Of a stretch of DNA of 64,000 nt, positions 8,801 to 18,566 are shown piece after piece. The notes under the pieces were generated by a model that saw only the letters and a list, made by a program, of their open reading frames with translations, had not been told where the DNA came from and made no database searches. How positions within the stretch are numbered: the first letter of the stretch is position 1; each line of letters starts with the position of its first letter. Origin of the DNA: Secundilactobacillus pentosiphilus (GTDB lineage: Bacteria > Bacillota > Bacilli > Lactobacillales > Lactobacillaceae); contig NZ_BCMI01000005.1 of NCBI RefSeq assembly GCF_002217985.1, forward strand, positions 1 through 64,000. The letters are read 5' to 3'. Position numbers and translations under genes: made by a program.

Positions 8801-10226
8801 TACTCAATTTAAACCGTTTGCTATCAGTGACGTTCACAACCAGTACCGAGCTAATTTAAAGTCGGTAGAACGTTCAACAGTTTCGGTCAGCTGGGCAAAA
8901 AATGAAACTTATGAATTAACATTTACAGCCGATGACGATCAGTCCTTTGCATATTCGCTCTTAAAAGCCAATGCCAGGGTGATTGCTTTAGGTCAGGAGT
9001 GGACAATCACTACCGCTGAACCGCAGACCACTGATGGTAGCAATCAGTATCAAGTAACGGCTACCAACATTGGCTTGGAGTGTAGCGACGTGCATACATC
9101 TACTAAGTTAGTGGCCGGAACCTATAAGCCACAAGATATTCTGGCACATTATTTTGATGGAAATACTTTAGGTTATACCTATGCGGTTCATGGTGACTTT
9201 ACTGCTGAAAAGTTTTCAACGTTAGGCTCTGGCTCAGGTAAGGACGGTTTATCAAAAATCACCGACACCTGGAAAACGGCGGTAATTGTTCCAGATGGGC
9301 GTCAGATTAATGTGTATTCTGCTGAAGCCTGGGGCAACGAAACCGGTTTAACTTTTCGAGTGGGCCATGATACGAGTGATCTTGATTTAGAGATTGATCC
9401 AACTGGTATCACTAACGTTGTTAAAGTAACTGGTAAAACTTTGTATGATAAAGATTATGCTAAGTACAAAAAGTCCGTGAATGACCAACTGGATAAAGAC
9501 CTTAAATCAACAAAGAAGCCTTATTCTGACAAGCTCTCGGATATGGATAAGGATTATCGGAAAGCCCGTCAAAAGCTTAAGAGTAAAGATGACAAGGACG
9601 ATTTGAGAAAATCGTATGATGCCAAGACTAAGCCCGTTAAGGATGAGCAAACCAAGAAAGTAACTGCATTGCGTCAAACAGCTAGTAATAAGATTGCGAC
9701 TGAATTAGCTAAGCTGCAGTCTGACCCGAACAACTTTGTCGGTGTGACGTATCGTGATGAAGAATCAATAGCGGCTTGGGGTGAACATCCTGGCAGTGAC
9801 GTGAGTGTTAAAAATGAAACTGACACAAACAAACTAATGGCAGCAGGTAAGGCCAAGGCTCATCCTGATCCAACCATCAGTATCAGTCTAAGTTATCGGG
9901 GTAAATTTGATATTCATCCAGGTGATATCTGGTCACTGGACGCTAAGATGATATCTGGTATTCAAACTAAGGTTCAAGTGGTTGAGCTAACAACCTACCC
10001 GATGGATTCAAGTCAGCCTAGTGCAGTCACTTTGAACAATACCAAGACCACCATCACAGATATTGAGTCTTCACTGATCCGTGATTCTGGCAATGCGTTG
10101 AACAAAGCTACCATTGCAACGGATGAATTAGACTTAGCACAAATTTTATACAACACAGACGATACCACTGGTGAAACTTCGCTTGGTGGTATTTCTTATA
10201 TCCCTGGAGGAGGCACTGGCCTATGA
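8793..10226 (+). CDS. Tail-associated protein (Tal, prophage endopeptidase tail family)
   Basis: 477 residues, directly after Dit. The N-terminal ~380 residues match the gp27-like fold family that plugs the tail end; a strongly charged helical insert (Lys/Asp-rich) lies at ~225-290. No separate C-terminal hydrolase is seen, so it is the short structural type rather than one with a large lysin tail. It overlaps Dit by 8 bases and the next small gene by 4 (ATGA), which indicates coupled translation. Confidence 0.75.
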   Translation: MSDTQFKPFAISDVHNQYRANLKSVERSTVSVSWAKNETYELTFTADDDQSFAYSLLKANARVIALGQEWTITTAEPQTTDGSNQYQVTATNIGLECSDVHTSTKLVAGTYKPQDILAHYFDGNTLGYTYAVHGDFTAEKFSTLGSGSGKDGLSKITDTWKTAVIVPDGRQINVYSAEAWGNETGLTFRVGHDTSDLDLEIDPTGITNVVKVTGKTLYDKDYAKYKKSVNDQLDKDLKSTKKPYSDKLSDMDKDYRKARQKLKSKDDKDDLRKSYDAKTKPVKDEQTKKVTALRQTASNKIATELAKLQSDPNNFVGVTYRDEESIAAWGEHPGSDVSVKNETDTNKLMAAGKAKAHPDPTISISLSYRGKFDIHPGDIWSLDAKMISGIQTKVQVVELTTYPMDSSQPSAVTLNNTKTTITDIESSLIRDSGNALNKATIATDELDLAQILYNTDDTTGETSLGGISYIPGGGTGL

Positions 10227-10381
10227 GTATTTCATTTCAAATCACTAATAAAGACGGCGACGTGATGCATCCAGAAACAGATGCCAAAAACGTCACCGAT
10301 TTTGATGATGCTGTGGAAGATTATATTGAGAACAATATTGATTACATTAAAAAATTGATCAATGCAAAAACTGATTCTTAG
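10223..10381 (+). CDS. Small acidic phage protein in the baseplate cluster
   Basis: 52 residues, start ATG overlapping the Tal stop (ATGA) after GGAGGAG. Acidic, with a predicted C-terminal helix. No family is recognised. The tight coupling to Tal suggests a baseplate accessory or assembly factor. Confidence 0.6.
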   Translation: MSISFQITNKDGDVMHPETDAKNVTDFDDAVEDYIENNIDYIKKLINAKTDS

Positions 10382-10386
10382 AGGAG

Positions 10387-12423
10387 GTGAGCAACATCAG
10401 CACGCAAAAAGTAAAGGCAGGTATCACACTGCCAGATTCAATCAGTTCAGATACAAGGACCATGCTAAACGACTCGCTGAATGACGCGCTACGTGGTGTT
10501 AATGTGAACGCTGAGATTCTCGACAAATTAATTCAAAATGTGAATTTAGCAACTAACATTCAGGTCAGTGAAAAGCATTTAGACGGAAAAACCTATACGG
10601 AATCGATTGCTGACGCTTTCAACTACTTAATTGGCGTCATTGACAATATACCTGGTGAGGTAGACAACGCTGATATGCGGATGAGCATGGTGGCCGTTGA
10701 TGGGACACAGTTCAACACTTTGCGTGAACGATTAGAATACGATTTAAAATATTGCTTAGCATTGGCTAATCCTGATCAAGATGGTTTGATGCCAAAACAG
10801 AATGCACAGCGCTTTGAGTTAGATGCCTTTCTGGGGCGGCCGGCAAAAGTAATTGAATTTAATTTAACCCGTCATGTGGTTCACAGTAATGCTATCGTCC
10901 AAAGTTGCCAGTATTCACGGGGAACCGGCTACTGGTACACTTGCGCACGAGTAGACAATGACAATTTTGGCAATCTATTACATTTTCTACAGTTTAAAGA
11001 TGACCAGCCAACTGGCGAATGGATGGATATTAACAATGCTAACCACGGTTCAGTGTTTGAAATTAAAACCGTAGCAGGTGTGGACCATATCTTAGTTGGT
11101 CTAGATAGAGTAGCTGGTAGCGATCCAGTAATGGCTGATATCACATGGGATCCCAAGAAGACCAAAGCTTGGGGTGATGCTGGCATTGAACTGGCCGGCG
11201 TGAATATCGGCAAAGAACAATATTTGGTTTTTGATGAAACTCAAAACCTCGTTGTGATTCGGACCACGGGAAATCATAACAACGATTTGATTCAAGTTTG
11301 GAAACATGATGAGTGGACGCAAAATACCGGTCATGCCATTTATCAATTTAATATTAATGGCAGTCAATATTATCCCTGTCAGGGTTTTGACGCTGACAAT
11401 GGCAAACTGTATTGGCATTCTGGCGATGACGCTAACTCCAACGAACGGGTTAGCGTTTTTGATTACACCGGCAAAGTTTTGCTCAGCATTGATGAAACCA
11501 AGTATAACTTAATCGGTAATGATACGGCGGTGGGAAAAGCTGAACCAGAAGGCTTGTCACTAGTCAGTGATGATGGTGGGAACCCTATGATTGCTTTTGG
11601 CCATGCTTGCGGTCCGCAAGGTGCGCGGCGCTATATTTTACACGCTTATAATTACGAATCATGGTTAAAGAGACTGATTGAGAACGGTGGAGCATCTTCA
11701 CATCAAGCAGTTCATGTACCTATATCTCAAGTTAATATCAGTGAACTTGGATCAGGCTGGTGGTATGCCACAGCTGACCAAATGCGGACAACGATTAATG
11801 ACAAACCGCAAGACTATATCATTAGTAAAAGCGCTAAGACCTGGTACTATGCAGTGTTAATCGAGATTACCACAGCGCCCAACGGCTATCGATATGAACA
11901 CATGATTCAGCTTCGGCCCGATCACAAACGTCTGGGTTGGAACCGGATTGAATATGCTGGTACATGGCCGGGTTCAAGCACACTAGGCTCATTGGGACAT
12001 GGTTGGGTACCAGACAACGGTAAAGTCTTGCTTTGGTCAGGCGACGCCAGTGCACCAGGCACCAAGAGCAGCTTTTATAATCACGTTACTCATTACGATT
12101 CTTTCATTATTGGATACCAAAATACTTCGGCTTCTAGTCAAACCGTTAACTACAAAGAATTTAAAGTTACAAAACATGCCGATGGCAGTATGGCAACCAG
12201 TACGGTACCAATCCACGACATTAATTTGCCACAAAAACTAGGGACTCAAGGTAATAACTTCTACTGGCTATTTGAATGTAATTTACATGTTGTCAGTGAT
12301 CACTTTGAAATCTTAAATCAAGCAAGAATTAGTGATGCGTCAGACTGGCACGCTGCGATTCCCAACACGACTGCTAACAAAATTGTGATCAAAGAATTTT
12401 GGGGAGTGATCAAGAATGGATGA
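10387..12423 (+). CDS. Baseplate/adsorption protein, P68 RBP/TagC-like beta-propeller
   Basis: 678 residues from the GTG at 10387, though that GTG is buried in the SD AGGAGGTG (10382-10389). The codon with ideal spacing is ATC at 10396; the next in-frame ATG is 10462 without an SD. Residues ~1-140 are a helical baseplate anchor. Residues ~155-430 resemble the repeat sheet pattern of phage P68 receptor-binding/TagC-like proteins, including an EPEGLSL motif. The C-terminal ~230 residues are a separate beta-rich part. The likely role is binding teichoic acid or another surface glycan. The family call is from pattern memory and only moderately sure; the adsorption role follows from position. Confidence 0.65.
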   Translation: MSNISTQKVKAGITLPDSISSDTRTMLNDSLNDALRGVNVNAEILDKLIQNVNLATNIQVSEKHLDGKTYTESIADAFNYLIGVIDNIPGEVDNADMRMSMVAVDGTQFNTLRERLEYDLKYCLALANPDQDGLMPKQNAQRFELDAFLGRPAKVIEFNLTRHVVHSNAIVQSCQYSRGTGYWYTCARVDNDNFGNLLHFLQFKDDQPTGEWMDINNANHGSVFEIKTVAGVDHILVGLDRVAGSDPVMADITWDPKKTKAWGDAGIELAGVNIGKEQYLVFDETQNLVVIRTTGNHNNDLIQVWKHDEWTQNTGHAIYQFNINGSQYYPCQGFDADNGKLYWHSGDDANSNERVSVFDYTGKVLLSIDETKYNLIGNDTAVGKAEPEGLSLVSDDGGNPMIAFGHACGPQGARRYILHAYNYESWLKRLIENGGASSHQAVHVPISQVNISELGSGWWYATADQMRTTINDKPQDYIISKSAKTWYYAVLIEITTAPNGYRYEHMIQLRPDHKRLGWNRIEYAGTWPGSSTLGSLGHGWVPDNGKVLLWSGDASAPGTKSSFYNHVTHYDSFIIGYQNTSASSQTVNYKEFKVTKHADGSMATSTVPIHDINLPQKLGTQGNNFYWLFECNLHVVSDHFEILNQARISDASDWHAAIPNTTANKIVIKEFWGVIKNG

Positions 12424-12910
12424 TGAAAATACTCAGCCAACACTAGATTATGTATTAGTTCCCAACCCTAGCGGCGGTTATACAAAAATGGAACGTGCCA
12501 CTGCTAAGAATACTGGACAAACATTTGTGGAAGTTCCTAATTCTGGAACACCGCGAAGCATGATCAATCCGGTCTACGATGCGACTGCGGGAACCTGGTC
12601 GGATACGGTGGCCACGCAGAAAGAATTGAGTGATTTAACTGACCAGGTTGCCAGCACTGATGATGTAGCGAACCAAGCCGCTTTAGCTTTGCAGGCATTA
12701 ACACTGGCAGTTGCCGGTAAGGTGACATCGACACCATTAACTAACTGGGCAGATCGGATCAAGAGCTATCGCAGCCTCGCAGATCAAGGTGGTTGGACTG
12801 ATGACCAAGTTGCCAATGCGGTTACGGTCAGCTGGATAACGGCCGACGATTATGCCGCGATTACTGGCAAGAGTTATGTGGCCCCCACAGAAGGAGATGG
12901 AACTAAATAA
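12416..12910 (+). CDS. Phage baseplate accessory protein, hypothetical
   Basis: 164 residues. The start overlaps the preceding gene by 8 bases and the end overlaps the next by one (TAATG). The middle is a heptad-like helix and the C-terminus (SWITADDYAAITGKSY) resembles the XkdX-like tail of small siphophage proteins. The exact job is unknown; it is co-translated with the two adsorption genes. Confidence 0.6.
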   Translation: MDDENTQPTLDYVLVPNPSGGYTKMERATAKNTGQTFVEVPNSGTPRSMINPVYDATAGTWSDTVATQKELSDLTDQVASTDDVANQAALALQALTLAVAGKVTSTPLTNWADRIKSYRSLADQGGWTDDQVANAVTVSWITADDYAAITGKSYVAPTEGDGTK

Positions 12911-15837
12911 TGGTTCAAAGTTTAGTTAAAGATATCATGGGCGTTATCGATATAACGCCAACTAATACAAGCGTCAACTGGCGGGGAAATACCTGGTTTA
13001 CGGGCGATTTAAATACGGATGTCATGAAGCTTCAGGTAATTCGCAACGGTGCCCCTGTGATGCTTTCGGATAACACCACAAAAGCTATCATGCACATCAT
13101 TTCCGCTAATAAAAATTATGACAACACAGTAACACTGTCGGTTTTAGATGCTGCTAACGGCATTGTTGGATACACACTGACTAAGGAACAAAACTATCCT
13201 GGCAGTTTCACTTGTCAAGTAGCGCTCACCACTGATGAAACTAGCCAGCGCGCAATCACAACTAGTTTTAGCTTCACACTGAATACTGATACATTCAGCA
13301 ATGTTAATGGTGATGACGTTGTCAAACTGTATTCATCTTTCTGGGATATGTATGACGAAGTTTTAGACTTATACAACCAGACCAAAGACCAGCTTGACAA
13401 TGACAGTGGAACACTTGAACAAATGCTGGATCAATATATTCAAAAATACTCTGACAAAATCGATACTTACAGCGACCAGCTCCAAGATACGATTAAAGAT
13501 TATCAGACTTGGAAAACGCTGCTGGGCAATGAGCAGGACATTTGGGCCGCTTTAAATAGCCGGCCTACGTATGCCGAACTGAAACATCAAATCGGCAAAC
13601 TCTCGAGTGGAACGCCTAAATACTACCCTTCAATTCAAGCGATTCAGGCCGCTTTCCCAAATGGCGATGATGGTATGTATCTGTCCGGTGCAGACAATCA
13701 CGTCTACGGTTGGGACCGAACCACTAGCAAGTGGGTCGACTGCGGCATCTATCAAGGCAAAGCGCTTGATGTATATCCCAATGTTGGGATCGTTTCTTCC
13801 GGGACATTTACGATTGACTTGCTAAACAAGCATGTCGACTTGCGGGCCGGCACCTTGATTGAACGGGTGGGATTACCGGAAATTCACGTACCCGTTGATT
13901 CTGGAGTAGATCTGGTTAACATTGGCAACGGTGTTGATTACATCGTGTACGACGAGCCGACCAACGTTTTGACCGAAGTCAGTTCGATTGCTGAGTTAAC
14001 TTCAACCGAAGTCGTGCTTAATGCCATTGCGGACGGACAAACTGTTTTTCCTTACAATCGGCATACAACGGTGGTATTCAACAGTGCGGAGATGCTGGCA
14101 CCAACCAACCGGGCGGCTAATATTGGTGATGCGATATACGTTGACTGGGATCAGCAAGCCATTTCAATTCCCAAATCGACCATCATTGAAAGTACCGATA
14201 ACCGTTTCTATACGGTGACTTCCAAGGACGACTTAACGCTGGACTTCTCGGGATACAAAACTAAAGGTGTCGACTTCATGCTGATCTATGACACTTTAGG
14301 CAAGACCTTTAGTTTGCAAGAAATTGCCGACCAAGACTATACGACCACTAACCAGGGCTTTTACAGCTCACAGCTGGTACTGGCAATCGTTAATGCTGCC
14401 GGGTTAAAGTTCATCGAGCATGGATCGAATATCGTGATCAAACCATTTGGTGAATCCAAACAGGGAAATGCCACGATATTGCAAGGTACTTTGACCATTG
14501 ATTCAGCTAACAAAACGATCAACTTTAGTGATGACTTTATTTTAGGCATTCCACAAGCCGGCCGTTTTCAGTCAATCGATAGCAAAAGCAATTTGACCTA
14601 TGAAGATAAAGCAACCGGTTCCAGTATCAATGCGCTGTTCTACCATTTGACGCTGACCGAAAGAAGCTTTTATGTAGACGTTTATCCGCATGATCGCGAT
14701 GACTTCCGTATCTTGACGTTTTGGAATGGCAAAGCCTTTGGTATCGATGATTTAGATCATGTGGTGGTTGACGGCGTTGGTAATGGTGGCCGTGGGACCA
14801 CTGACTCTTCGACTAACTGGAGCTTGCAGGAATTGTCCACGCAGATGTATTCCAAAGACAAACCAGCCGTAAAAATTGCCAATTTAGGGGACTCAACGTA
14901 TCAGATCACCGGAACTTCCAGCACCGATGGTCGGTGGTCTGACCTATTACAGCCAATTTTACAAGCTGAAACTGGCAATCCTAACATCACCGTGGTTAAT
15001 GGCGGTTTCAGTGGGAAATCGATTCAATGGATCCACGACAACTTCAATGATTATTTTGGTGCTGGCAAGCAGTTTGATGGTGTACAGTTCGTCATTTTAG
15101 GCATGGGCCTTAACAATGCCACCCAATTCTATAACTTGGATGTCATCAAAGGGATCACTCAAGACGTGATCCAGAAAATTCGCGCACTGGGCATGTCAGT
15201 TTGCTTGGCAACGACTCAAGCCAACAACTTAACGACTTTAAGTGATCGGCAGGAGTGGTACATGTACGCAGCCGAAAATGCCATGCGTAAAGAATTAGCC
15301 CATGATCTGAACTTACAGCTGTTAGATTTAAACGCCGCTACTCAAGCTTTTCTGCAGCATTCGCACGTTAAAAATAGTGATATCACTTTCGATGGTCTCC
15401 ACTTTGCACCGCGTGGACATCAATTTGAAGCAGATTGGTTTGAAGACCAGTTGTTAACCCGGGCTATGACGATCACTGACGATTGCCAGGTCGACCCAAC
15501 GTTGCAAAACACCAAGTCTGATGCACCGCAGGAATGGGTGGTCGATAACCCCGACTTTAAAGACGGGTTTAAGACTAAATTTCAAACGACTAAGAACACG
15601 GCTGACACGCTGATCTTAGACACGTTGATTATGAACATGAATACCACGCCGAAAGAGTTAGTTGCTTATGCCGACGCCCCCAATGGTGCGTATGTGCTGG
15701 TTAACGGTGCCAAATACCCCTTGAACGATGGTAAAACGGTGCTTTTAAGCTATGCAGAAATGGCAATGTATCACATTCAGATCATGTCTGGGACTAATGC
15801 CAGCATTGACCTTGAAGGCGTAAAGTTTGAAGCTTAG
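12910..15837 (+). CDS. Baseplate upper protein with C-terminal SGNH hydrolase
   Basis: 975 residues. The first ~135 match the BppU N-terminal domain, which attaches to the Dit/Tal hub. A coiled stalk follows (~135-210), then beta-rich modules. Residues ~655-845 are an SGNH/GDSL hydrolase: GDST (Ser662), GGFSG (Gly block), GMGLNN (Asn735) and DGLH (Asp828, His831). All four blocks are intact, so it should be an active esterase or deacetylase, probably acting on O-acetyl or other ester groups of wall polysaccharide or teichoic acid during adsorption. The last ~100 residues form a small beta domain. The substrate is inferred. Confidence 0.85.
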   Translation: MVQSLVKDIMGVIDITPTNTSVNWRGNTWFTGDLNTDVMKLQVIRNGAPVMLSDNTTKAIMHIISANKNYDNTVTLSVLDAANGIVGYTLTKEQNYPGSFTCQVALTTDETSQRAITTSFSFTLNTDTFSNVNGDDVVKLYSSFWDMYDEVLDLYNQTKDQLDNDSGTLEQMLDQYIQKYSDKIDTYSDQLQDTIKDYQTWKTLLGNEQDIWAALNSRPTYAELKHQIGKLSSGTPKYYPSIQAIQAAFPNGDDGMYLSGADNHVYGWDRTTSKWVDCGIYQGKALDVYPNVGIVSSGTFTIDLLNKHVDLRAGTLIERVGLPEIHVPVDSGVDLVNIGNGVDYIVYDEPTNVLTEVSSIAELTSTEVVLNAIADGQTVFPYNRHTTVVFNSAEMLAPTNRAANIGDAIYVDWDQQAISIPKSTIIESTDNRFYTVTSKDDLTLDFSGYKTKGVDFMLIYDTLGKTFSLQEIADQDYTTTNQGFYSSQLVLAIVNAAGLKFIEHGSNIVIKPFGESKQGNATILQGTLTIDSANKTINFSDDFILGIPQAGRFQSIDSKSNLTYEDKATGSSINALFYHLTLTERSFYVDVYPHDRDDFRILTFWNGKAFGIDDLDHVVVDGVGNGGRGTTDSSTNWSLQELSTQMYSKDKPAVKIANLGDSTYQITGTSSTDGRWSDLLQPILQAETGNPNITVVNGGFSGKSIQWIHDNFNDYFGAGKQFDGVQFVILGMGLNNATQFYNLDVIKGITQDVIQKIRALGMSVCLATTQANNLTTLSDRQEWYMYAAENAMRKELAHDLNLQLLDLNAATQAFLQHSHVKNSDITFDGLHFAPRGHQFEADWFEDQLLTRAMTITDDCQVDPTLQNTKSDAPQEWVVDNPDFKDGFKTKFQTTKNTADTLILDTLIMNMNTTPKELVAYADAPNGAYVLVNGAKYPLNDGKTVLLSYAEMAMYHIQIMSGTNASIDLEGVKFEA

Positions 15838-15848
15838 CAGGTGATAAA

Positions 15849-16229
15849 ATGCACAAATTTATAGAAAATCTAAAAAACAATCCGTTTCATACCGTGATTG
15901 GCCTGGCAGAATTAGGAATTGGCTTTCATTTGATCTCGCATGATCAGTATTTCTTATGGCCGCCAGTGATTGATGGGATTGCTAACGATGATATCGTTGG
16001 CGGTCTTTTTGTAATCGTCGGCATCGTTATGCTTTATTGGGTATTTGATGATCGACGTTCAGTTCGGTTAGATCACGTTCTATTAATCGCATCATCTTTT
16101 CTGATGTGCGTGCTGACGCTATATCAGCTCATGCATTGGATTGTGCTAGGTATTGATATGCCGTGGATCAGTAACGCCGCACTGACCGCGGTCATCATGG
16201 TCTTAGCCAGTCGGAGCGACAGCGAGTGA
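15849..16229 (+). CDS. Phage membrane protein, hypothetical
   Basis: 126 residues with three to four hydrophobic segments (~15-33, 45-65, 75-95, 102-120) and no charged tail like that of a holin. It lies between the baseplate and lysis genes and could assist lysis or be a structural accessory. SD AGGTG precedes the ATG; the stop overlaps the next start (TGATG). Confidence 0.6.
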   Translation: MHKFIENLKNNPFHTVIGLAELGIGFHLISHDQYFLWPPVIDGIANDDIVGGLFVIVGIVMLYWVFDDRRSVRLDHVLLIASSFLMCVLTLYQLMHWIVLGIDMPWISNAALTAVIMVLASRSDSE

Positions 16230-16492
16230 TGGGACCCAATTTGGGGCACTTTATCTTAGAGTTAAATCCAGTGATTGCGATCATCCCAGGCATGTTCGCG
16301 GCTTACTATACTTATCTCCTTAGCAAACGCAAATCTCATCGAGAGGAGCTTTTCCAAGAGATGAACTATTGGAAGAACACAGCTGAGGAAGAGCGCAAAC
16401 GGCGTATTAAGGCCGAAAACGAAGCTGACGAAGCACGTCAGGCTCTGCGAAACGAAAGGGCTAAAAATCAAAAGGAGAATGAAAATGGCTAA
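16229..16492 (+). CDS. Small membrane-anchored coiled-coil phage protein
   Basis: 87 residues: one N-terminal transmembrane helix (~12-32), then a basic and glutamate-rich coiled coil. ATG 16229 overlaps the preceding stop; a GTG at 16226 is possible but lies across that stop. The arrangement resembles spanin-like or holin-partner proteins, but no family is recognised. Confidence 0.6.
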   Translation: MGPNLGHFILELNPVIAIIPGMFAAYYTYLLSKRKSHREELFQEMNYWKNTAEEERKRRIKAENEADEARQALRNERAKNQKENENG

Positions 16493-16760
16493 ATTAAATA
16501 ATGCAACAAACGTCCTGTTTTCAGCACTAATCTTGAATGGTAAAGCATCTATTGACGATGTGCCAGACAAACTCAAGGAAGGTGTACAGGCGGAACTCGA
16601 TTTCTTCAACGATATTGACATTGCTAGTGTTGGCGAACCGGCACCAGTATCAAGTGACTTTTCAGCGCCTGTTGAACCAACTACAGTAAAGCCAGATGAC
16701 AGTGAAGATACTGACAAGGCTGTTTCTGACATCAACAGCGCTGTTAAAGACGCTGAATAG
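16485..16760 (+). CDS. Small hypothetical phage protein upstream of holin
   Basis: 91 residues. ATG 16485 is preferred to ATG 16479 because AAAGGAG at 16471-16477 is then 7 bases away. The first half is helical (NVLFSALILNGKASIDDVP) and resembles small proteins found before the lysis cassette in lactobacillus phages; the second half is acidic and Ser/Pro-rich. The function is unknown. Confidence 0.65.
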   Translation: MAKLNNATNVLFSALILNGKASIDDVPDKLKEGVQAELDFFNDIDIASVGEPAPVSSDFSAPVEPTTVKPDDSEDTDKAVSDINSAVKDAE

Positions 16761-16771
16761 GAGGTGCTGAT

Positions 16772-17347
16772 ATGCAAAATGCACTTCAAGTATTAAGTGA
16801 TAGTGGTGTTCTGCAAACCATTTTAATGGCGGTGCTAACTGCCGTGGTGATTCCGCTGATTCAGCAAGGTCATAAATCGGCTAAAACTAAGAAAGTTTCC
16901 AACATGTATGACGTGCTGGACAAGTTAGCGGAAGGTGCCGTGGCAAAGCTGGCTACACAGTATGATTTACCAACTGGTGTTAAGCATGATCAAGCGTTGC
17001 AGACTATCCAGGTGCAACTTGCCAAAAAAGGGATCAAGTCTATTGATAACAAGGATATTGATTTTGCAATTGAAAAGGCCTATCAATATTTCACTTCGTT
17101 AAATACCAAGGCTCAGGCAAAGCGGGCTGTGATCGATGAGGGTGCTGCTAATGCTGATAGTGTTTCAGCAACCAAGGTAGACGCTGCAGCAATTCAGAAT
17201 GCTGTTGCACCCGTTGCAGAAGCCGGTCAAGCTACTGAGCCAACTGGCTATGGTAGTAAGCAGGCTGAAATCGACAATCTCCAGGCTGCTATTGAAAAGG
17301 CACAGGCTAAGCTGGCCGAACTGCAAGGAAGTGATCCTAATGCCTAG
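16772..17347 (+). CDS. Holin, LLH family
   Basis: 191 residues. One N-terminal transmembrane segment (~12-30) is followed by a short basic stretch and a long soluble helical domain, as in the phage LL-H holin family. Holins permeabilise the membrane at a set time so the lysin can reach the wall. SD GGAGGTG, start ATG 16772. The stop overlaps the endolysin start by 8 bases, forming a two-gene lysis cassette. Confidence 0.8.
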   Translation: MQNALQVLSDSGVLQTILMAVLTAVVIPLIQQGHKSAKTKKVSNMYDVLDKLAEGAVAKLATQYDLPTGVKHDQALQTIQVQLAKKGIKSIDNKDIDFAIEKAYQYFTSLNTKAQAKRAVIDEGAANADSVSATKVDAAAIQNAVAPVAEAGQATEPTGYGSKQAEIDNLQAAIEKAQAKLAELQGSDPNA

Positions 17348-18416
17348 ATATGATATTGTGGATATTTCCAATAATAATGGTTATATCTCAACTGGCACCT
17401 TTCGTGCTATGCGTTCTAAGGGTGTTAAGGCTATTATCAGTAAGGTAAGCGAGGGTACTTACTACTATGACACCACTGCCAAGGGGAATTTGTCCCGTGC
17501 TAAATCAATTGGTTTAAAGATCCACAGTTATCACTTTGCGCGCTTTACAACGGTTAGCGGTGCTAGAGCTGAAGCTCACTATGCAGTTAAATGTGCTAGA
17601 GCAGCCGGCGTACCCAAGGGGGCTGTGCTCGTGTGCGACTTTGAAAGCTACAATCGTGGCTGGTCAGAAAACGGTGCAACAACTCGTGCCTTTGCTAAAA
17701 TCATTAAGGCTGCCGGTTACCGCTATGACCTTTATACGATGGGAAGCTGGACTAATTCGGTCTCCATCAACAATAGTGAACGTGCTGGCTGGATTGCTAA
17801 CTATCCGTACAACCCAAGTGGTATGAAGCTATACGCCTCATATAACGCCTGGCAGTGGACTAGTGGTGCTCACTTTGCTGGCAGTTCTTCACGCTTTGAT
17901 GTGTCAGTCGCTTACTCGGACTTCTACACTAAAGGAGCTACGAGTACTAAGCCGAAAAACAAACATGAGTATTTTGACTGGGATCCAAAGTGGATTTATC
18001 CACGCTTCACGGTGGCAGCTTACCGAACTAAAGCAGAGGTTGGCCATGGCAAAGGTGTAGTTAAGTATTACAAACCATACACTAAGCTCCATGTTAAGCA
18101 ACTGATTAAATCGAAATCAACAAAATATGCTGTCTTCCAACTGACCAATGGCCTATTTGTCACAGCTAATAAGGCTTGGATCAACAATCTGTATTACACG
18201 ACAGCTAAGAATGCTGTAAAGCGGGTTAAGTCAACCCATGGCACCAACAAATACCGCAGTAAGAAGTTTGATAAGAAGTATCTTGTAGCTAGCTTCCGAG
18301 CCGGCACGCTGTTTGATGTTGCCAAGGTGGTCAAAGTTGGCAGTGTTACACGGCTACAATTAGCTGACGGTAAATACATCAGCGGCAACAAGTTGATAAA
18401 CAATTTTGTAAAGTAG
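17340..18416 (+). CDS. Endolysin, GH25 muramidase with DUF5776-like wall-binding repeats
   Basis: 358 residues from ATG 17340, chosen for its SD (AAGGAAGTG) and because the GH25 domain begins there; the open frame extends upstream without sense. Residues 1-~205 are glycoside hydrolase family 25: DIVDIS at the N-terminus and CDFES (Asp100, Glu102) as the catalytic pair. The C-terminal ~150 residues hold two basic, tyrosine-rich units like DUF5776/SLAP-type wall binding. It cuts the MurNAc-GlcNAc bond after the holin opens the membrane. It has no signal peptide, as expected for a holin-dependent lysin. Confidence 0.95.
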   Translation: MPRYDIVDISNNNGYISTGTFRAMRSKGVKAIISKVSEGTYYYDTTAKGNLSRAKSIGLKIHSYHFARFTTVSGARAEAHYAVKCARAAGVPKGAVLVCDFESYNRGWSENGATTRAFAKIIKAAGYRYDLYTMGSWTNSVSINNSERAGWIANYPYNPSGMKLYASYNAWQWTSGAHFAGSSSRFDVSVAYSDFYTKGATSTKPKNKHEYFDWDPKWIYPRFTVAAYRTKAEVGHGKGVVKYYKPYTKLHVKQLIKSKSTKYAVFQLTNGLFVTANKAWINNLYYTTAKNAVKRVKSTHGTNKYRSKKFDKKYLVASFRAGTLFDVAKVVKVGSVTRLQLADGKYISGNKLINNFVK

Positions 18417-18444
18417 CACAATAAAAAAGTAATCTCGATAAATT

Positions 18445-18480
18445 AAGCCTCCTGACCTTAATTGGTTGGGAGGCTTTTTT
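18445..18480 (+). terminator. Terminator of the late operon
   Basis: Perfect stem AAGCCTCC/GGAGGCTT (18445-18452 with 18469-18476) then six T. It ends the prophage structural and lysis transcript. Confidence 0.9.
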
Positions 18481-18517
18481 ACTGTCTAAATAAGTTCAAT
18501 AAAATGAACAAAAGTGC

Positions 18518-18546
18518 TTTACAATATGTTCAATATATTGTACTAT
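18518..18546 (+). promoter_or_regulatory. Promoter with inverted repeats before the post-lysin cassette
   Basis: TTTACA (18518-18523), 17-base spacer, TACTAT (18541-18546). GTTCAAT occurs twice around it, once in the inverted repeat GTTCAATAAAATGAAC and once in GTTCAATATATTGTAC lying in the spacer, which look like operator sites. This allows the cassette to be expressed separately from the late genes, as expected of lysogenic cargo. Confidence 0.6.
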
Positions 18547-18566
18547 ATAGTTGTACCAAGGAAGAG

